The position numbers and the translations under genes were made by a program. The notes beneath the pieces were generated by a model. The model did not search any database. It saw only the letters and a program-made list of their open reading frames with translations, and was not told the DNA's origin. From the NCBI GenBank assembly GCA_045598025.1, contig JAZLLH010000034.1, positions 1 to 9,262 of the forward strand: 9,262 nucleotides of DNA, given 5' to 3'. This stretch comes from UBA1195 sp045598025 (GTDB taxonomy: Bacteria; Bacteroidota; Bacteroidia; Bacteroidales; WCHB1-69). Numbering within the stretch: the first letter of the stretch is position 1; every line of letters begins with the position of its first letter. Below, one piece after another: positions 7,840-9,262 of the stretch.

Positions 7840-7847
7840 CAAAATTA
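7840..7847 (-). promoter_or_regulatory. Candidate proximal -7 promoter box for the feoAB operon
   Basis: The minus strand reads TAATTTTG followed by C, matching TAnnTTTG. Initiation would fall near 7832-7834, giving a leader of about 76 bases before the ATG at 7756. A T10 tract occupies the spacer just upstream, and no TTTG is seen at the normal -33 distance. A 25-bp inverted repeat overlaps the upstream edge of this box. Confidence 0.5.
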
Positions 7848-7870
7848 GCAAAAAAAAAACAAGTTTGCTA
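7846..7870. repeat. 25-bp inverted repeat with A10 tract at the feo promoter (candidate operator)
   Basis: TAGCAAA and TTTGCTA form a perfect 7-bp inverted repeat separated by 11 bases. The left arm overlaps the last two bases of the proximal -7 box, and the centre contains most of a ten-A run (7850-7859). Size, symmetry and position are those of a dimeric repressor operator. It does not resemble the E. coli Fur box, so no regulator is named. Confidence 0.4.
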
Positions 7871-7886
7871 CTATGATAAAAATTAG

Positions 7887-7940
7887 GCAGGTTCTAAAAT
7901 TTAACTTTCCTTTAATTTTCGGACAAGACAGCGAACCTGC
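7887..7940. repeat. Long hairpin-type inverted repeat between the two feo promoter sites
   Basis: GCAGGTTC (7887-7894) and GAACCTGC (7933-7940) are perfect 8-base arms, extendable outward by a G-U and an A-U pair. Inside them a second imperfect pair (AAAATTTAA and TTAATTTT) could stack as an inner stem. The whole unit is about 54 bases. It could be a leader structure of the distal transcript, a regulator site, or a remnant of a small mobile element; no target-site duplication was recognised. Confidence 0.45.
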
Positions 7941-7970
7941 TTGAACCGTTTTGCCCAAAAATTGATTCCG

Positions 7971-7978
7971 CAAAATTA
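7971..7978 (-). promoter_or_regulatory. Candidate distal -7 promoter box for the feoAB operon
   Basis: A second TAATTTTG followed by C lies on the minus strand, sharing the 9-base word GCAAAATTA (plus strand) with the proximal site. If used, its transcript would begin near 7964 and include the 7887-7940 inverted repeat in its leader. A good -33 element is not evident, so it is weaker evidence than the proximal site. Confidence 0.35.
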
Positions 7979-8081
7979 CAAATTATATCAATATCCTCGT
8001 TATAAATTGCTTATTTTTCGTTTCTTTCTACATTTTTCTGTTAATTTATACCGAATATGTATATCTGTTCTATCCTGAACA

Positions 8082-8437
8082 TATTGTAGATCAAGCATGT
8101 CATAAATAGTTTTCTGGAAACCATACGACTGGAAAATCTGAAGAACGGCCTGCATGTTATGATTGCCTATCCCGGATTCACGGCGTCAGAAATCCGCTTC
8201 CATGCCCTCACCGCAGACGGTTCCGCACAGGGACGCACACCAAGGGATGAAGGCCAGATGATGTCGAGCGAAGAGACAGCTGCACACATTCTGAATGGAA
8301 TACGCCGGAAAAAGCAATACCAGACCTCTTTTACGGACAAGACGGTCTACCTCAGCAAGTTTTTCTGCAAGAATTTATTGAACAAGGTGGTATACAATAT
8401 GATGGCTAAAGAGCCGGATGCCCCAACCAACGCATAA
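8082..8437 (+). pseudogene. 5'-truncated remnant of a short-chain dehydrogenase/reductase (SDR)
   Basis: Only the C-terminal third of a classical SDR oxidoreductase is left. From 8093 the frame reads KHVINSFLETIRLENLKNG, then HVMIAYPGFTASEIR, and continues to a natural TAA at 8435-8437. This matches the SDR region that begins with the lysine of the catalytic YxxxK motif, through the PGF(T/V)xT segment, to a C-terminus like KLVYNxMAKEPD. The apparent tyrosine (TAT at 8082) is one base out of frame with the lysine, and an in-frame TAG lies at 8087, so the motif itself is broken. The Rossmann NAD(P)-binding half (TGxxxGIG) is absent; upstream is AT-rich non-coding DNA. An ATG at 8159 could still give a 92-residue peptide, but it would lack cofactor and catalytic sites. 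The stop is 5 bases before obgE, suggesting the intact gene once shared a transcript with it. Confidence 0.8.
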
Positions 8438-8442
8438 ACATT

Positions 8443-9262
8443 ATGGAAAACGAAAATTTCATCGATTACGTCAAAATATGGTTTCACTCCGGACGCGGCG
8501 GTGACGGTTCCTCCCACCTGGCCCGTACGGCCCCAGACACCCAAGGGCGGTCCTGACGGCGGTGACGGCGGACGCGGCGGTCACATCATCCTGCGCGGTA
8601 ATTCCCAGTTGTGGACGCTGCTGCATCTGAAATACACCAAACACCTGGTGGCCGAAGATGGAGAGGCCGGTGGACGCAACCAGTGTTTCGGCAAGAACGG
8701 TAAGGATGTCATCGTGGAAGTTCCCCTCGGCACCGTGGTCAAAAACGACGAGACCTTTGAAAAAGAAGCCGAAATTTTGGAAGACAAACAGGAAATCATA
8801 TACATGCGCGGCGGAAGAGGCGGTTTGGGAAACCCCCACTTCAAATCTTCGGTACGGCAGACGCCCCGTTTTGCCCAGCCCGGAGAGATGGGATCGGAAG
8901 GATGGAAAATACTGGAACTTCAGGTTTTGGCCGACGTAGGCCTGGTAGGATTTCCCAACGCGGGAAAATCCACTTTCATTTCCGTGGTTTCCAATGCCCG
9001 GCCCAAAATCGCCAATTATCCTTTCACAACACTGAAACCCAACCTTGGCATGGTTCCCTACCGGGACAAATATTCCTTCGTGGTGGCCGATATTCCGGGC
9101 ATCCACGAAGGGGCTTCCGAAGGGAAAGGTTTGGACCTGCGTATTCTGCGCCACATTGAGCGCAATTCTGTGCTGATGTTCCTGGTTCCGGTCGATTCAG
9201 AGGATATCCTGAAGGAATACCACATTCTGCTCAATGAGCTGAAACAGTACAATCCCGAACTG
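8443..9262 (+). CDS. obgE: Obg-family GTPase, with a one-base frameshift near codon 30 and cut by the window edge
   Basis: ObgE/CgtA is a ribosome-associated GTPase that acts in late 50S assembly and stress control. The ATG at 8443 gives MENENFIDYVKIWFHSGRGG, the start of the Obg fold. That frame stops at a TGA at 8554 after 37 residues. The Obg sequence resumes one base out of phase from about 8540 (PKGGPDGGDGGRGGHI) and stays open to 9262. Motifs in the second frame include GRGGLGNPHFKSS, G1 GFPNAGKST (from 8948), switch I YPFTTLKPNLG, G3 DIPG, and RHIERNSVLMFLVP. The switch II start reads DIPGIHEGASEGKG. Removing one C from the CCCC run at 8531-8534 gives HLARTAQTPKGGPDGG, which lines up well with the usual HLxRxxxxPKGG. 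About 110 C-terminal residues are beyond the window. Since obg is essential in most bacteria and the rest is intact, I favour a sequencing or assembly error over a real pseudogene. Confidence 0.9.
8531..8534 (+). other. Probable frameshift site in obgE (C4 run)
   Basis: Four consecutive C bases lie where the two obgE reading frames must be joined. The upstream frame is set by the ATG at 8443 and the downstream frame by codons from 8540. One surplus base between them explains the break, and deleting a C here restores the family spacing of six residues between HL and PKGG. The exact base cannot be fixed without reads; other positions between about 8519 and 8539 are possible. Confidence 0.6.

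Larger units (their letters stand above)
7766..8081. other. AT-rich divergent intergenic region
   Basis: This region of about 315 bases separates the minus-strand feo operon from the plus-strand SDR remnant and obgE. It is clearly richer in A and T than the flanking genes, with no coding frame that resembles a known protein. It holds the promoter-like boxes and inverted repeats listed separately, all best read on the minus strand. No clear TAnnTTTG box facing obgE was found; TACATTTT near 8029 and TATTTTTC near 8012 are only partial matches. Confidence 0.6.

Noticed and set aside
7766..8081. Fur box or known riboswitch upstream of feoAB
   Set aside because: No stretch resembles the GATAATGATAATCATTATC consensus, and the hairpin elements do not match a riboswitch core I can recognise.
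8159..8437. Independent 92-residue gene starting at the ATG at 8159
   Set aside because: SDR similarity extends upstream of this ATG in the same frame to 8093, so the ATG is an internal methionine of a truncated gene rather than a true start.
8471..9154. Minus-strand open frame (227 residues) opposite obgE
   Set aside because: The plus strand encodes unmistakable Obg motifs here; the minus frame is a shadow favoured by the codon usage of the glycine-rich Obg domain.

Overview
The window most likely comes from a member of the order Bacteroidales (Bacteroidetes). The evidence is a fused FeoA-FeoB iron transporter, a CusA/CzcA and adaptor pair of Bacteroidetes type, signal peptides ending in 'AQ', an Obg protein that closely resembles Bacteroides ObgE, and intergenic sites that match the Bacteroidetes -7 promoter motif TAnnTTTG rather than an E. 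coli sigma-70 pattern. No RNA genes, insertion sequences or CRISPR arrays were seen.

Minus strand, right to left (7756 to 1), holds two metal-handling gene clusters in tandem. The first is an uncharacterised secreted protein (7756-6980) followed after a single base by a FeoA-FeoB fusion (6978-4621), so this is almost certainly a translationally coupled ferrous-iron uptake operon. After a 104-base gap with its own promoter-like site comes a metal-efflux cluster: a 112-residue membrane-anchored, histidine-rich protein (4516-4178), a lipoprotein periplasmic adaptor (4005-2890) and a CusA/CzcA RND pump (2878 to beyond base 1). An outer-membrane TolC-like partner is not in the window and may lie to the left. 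The region therefore combines import of one transition metal with export of another.

Between the two divergent gene sets (7766-8081) is an AT-rich control region of about 315 bases. On the minus strand it carries two TAnnTTTG-C sites, an A10/T10 tract inside a 25-bp inverted repeat that touches the proximal promoter, and a separate 54-bp hairpin-type inverted repeat between the two promoter sites.

Plus strand, right edge, holds two damaged or apparently damaged genes. A 5'-truncated remnant of a short-chain dehydrogenase (8082-8437) keeps only the part from the catalytic YxxxK region onward. It is followed 5 bases later by obgE (8443 to beyond 9262), which carries a one-base frameshift near codon 30. 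Because Obg is generally essential, this is more likely a sequence or assembly error than true loss.

The most useful leads are the unknown secreted protein locked to FeoAB, the His-rich protein leading the efflux operon, the pump's departure from the CusA methionine relay, and the inverted repeats in the feo control region.
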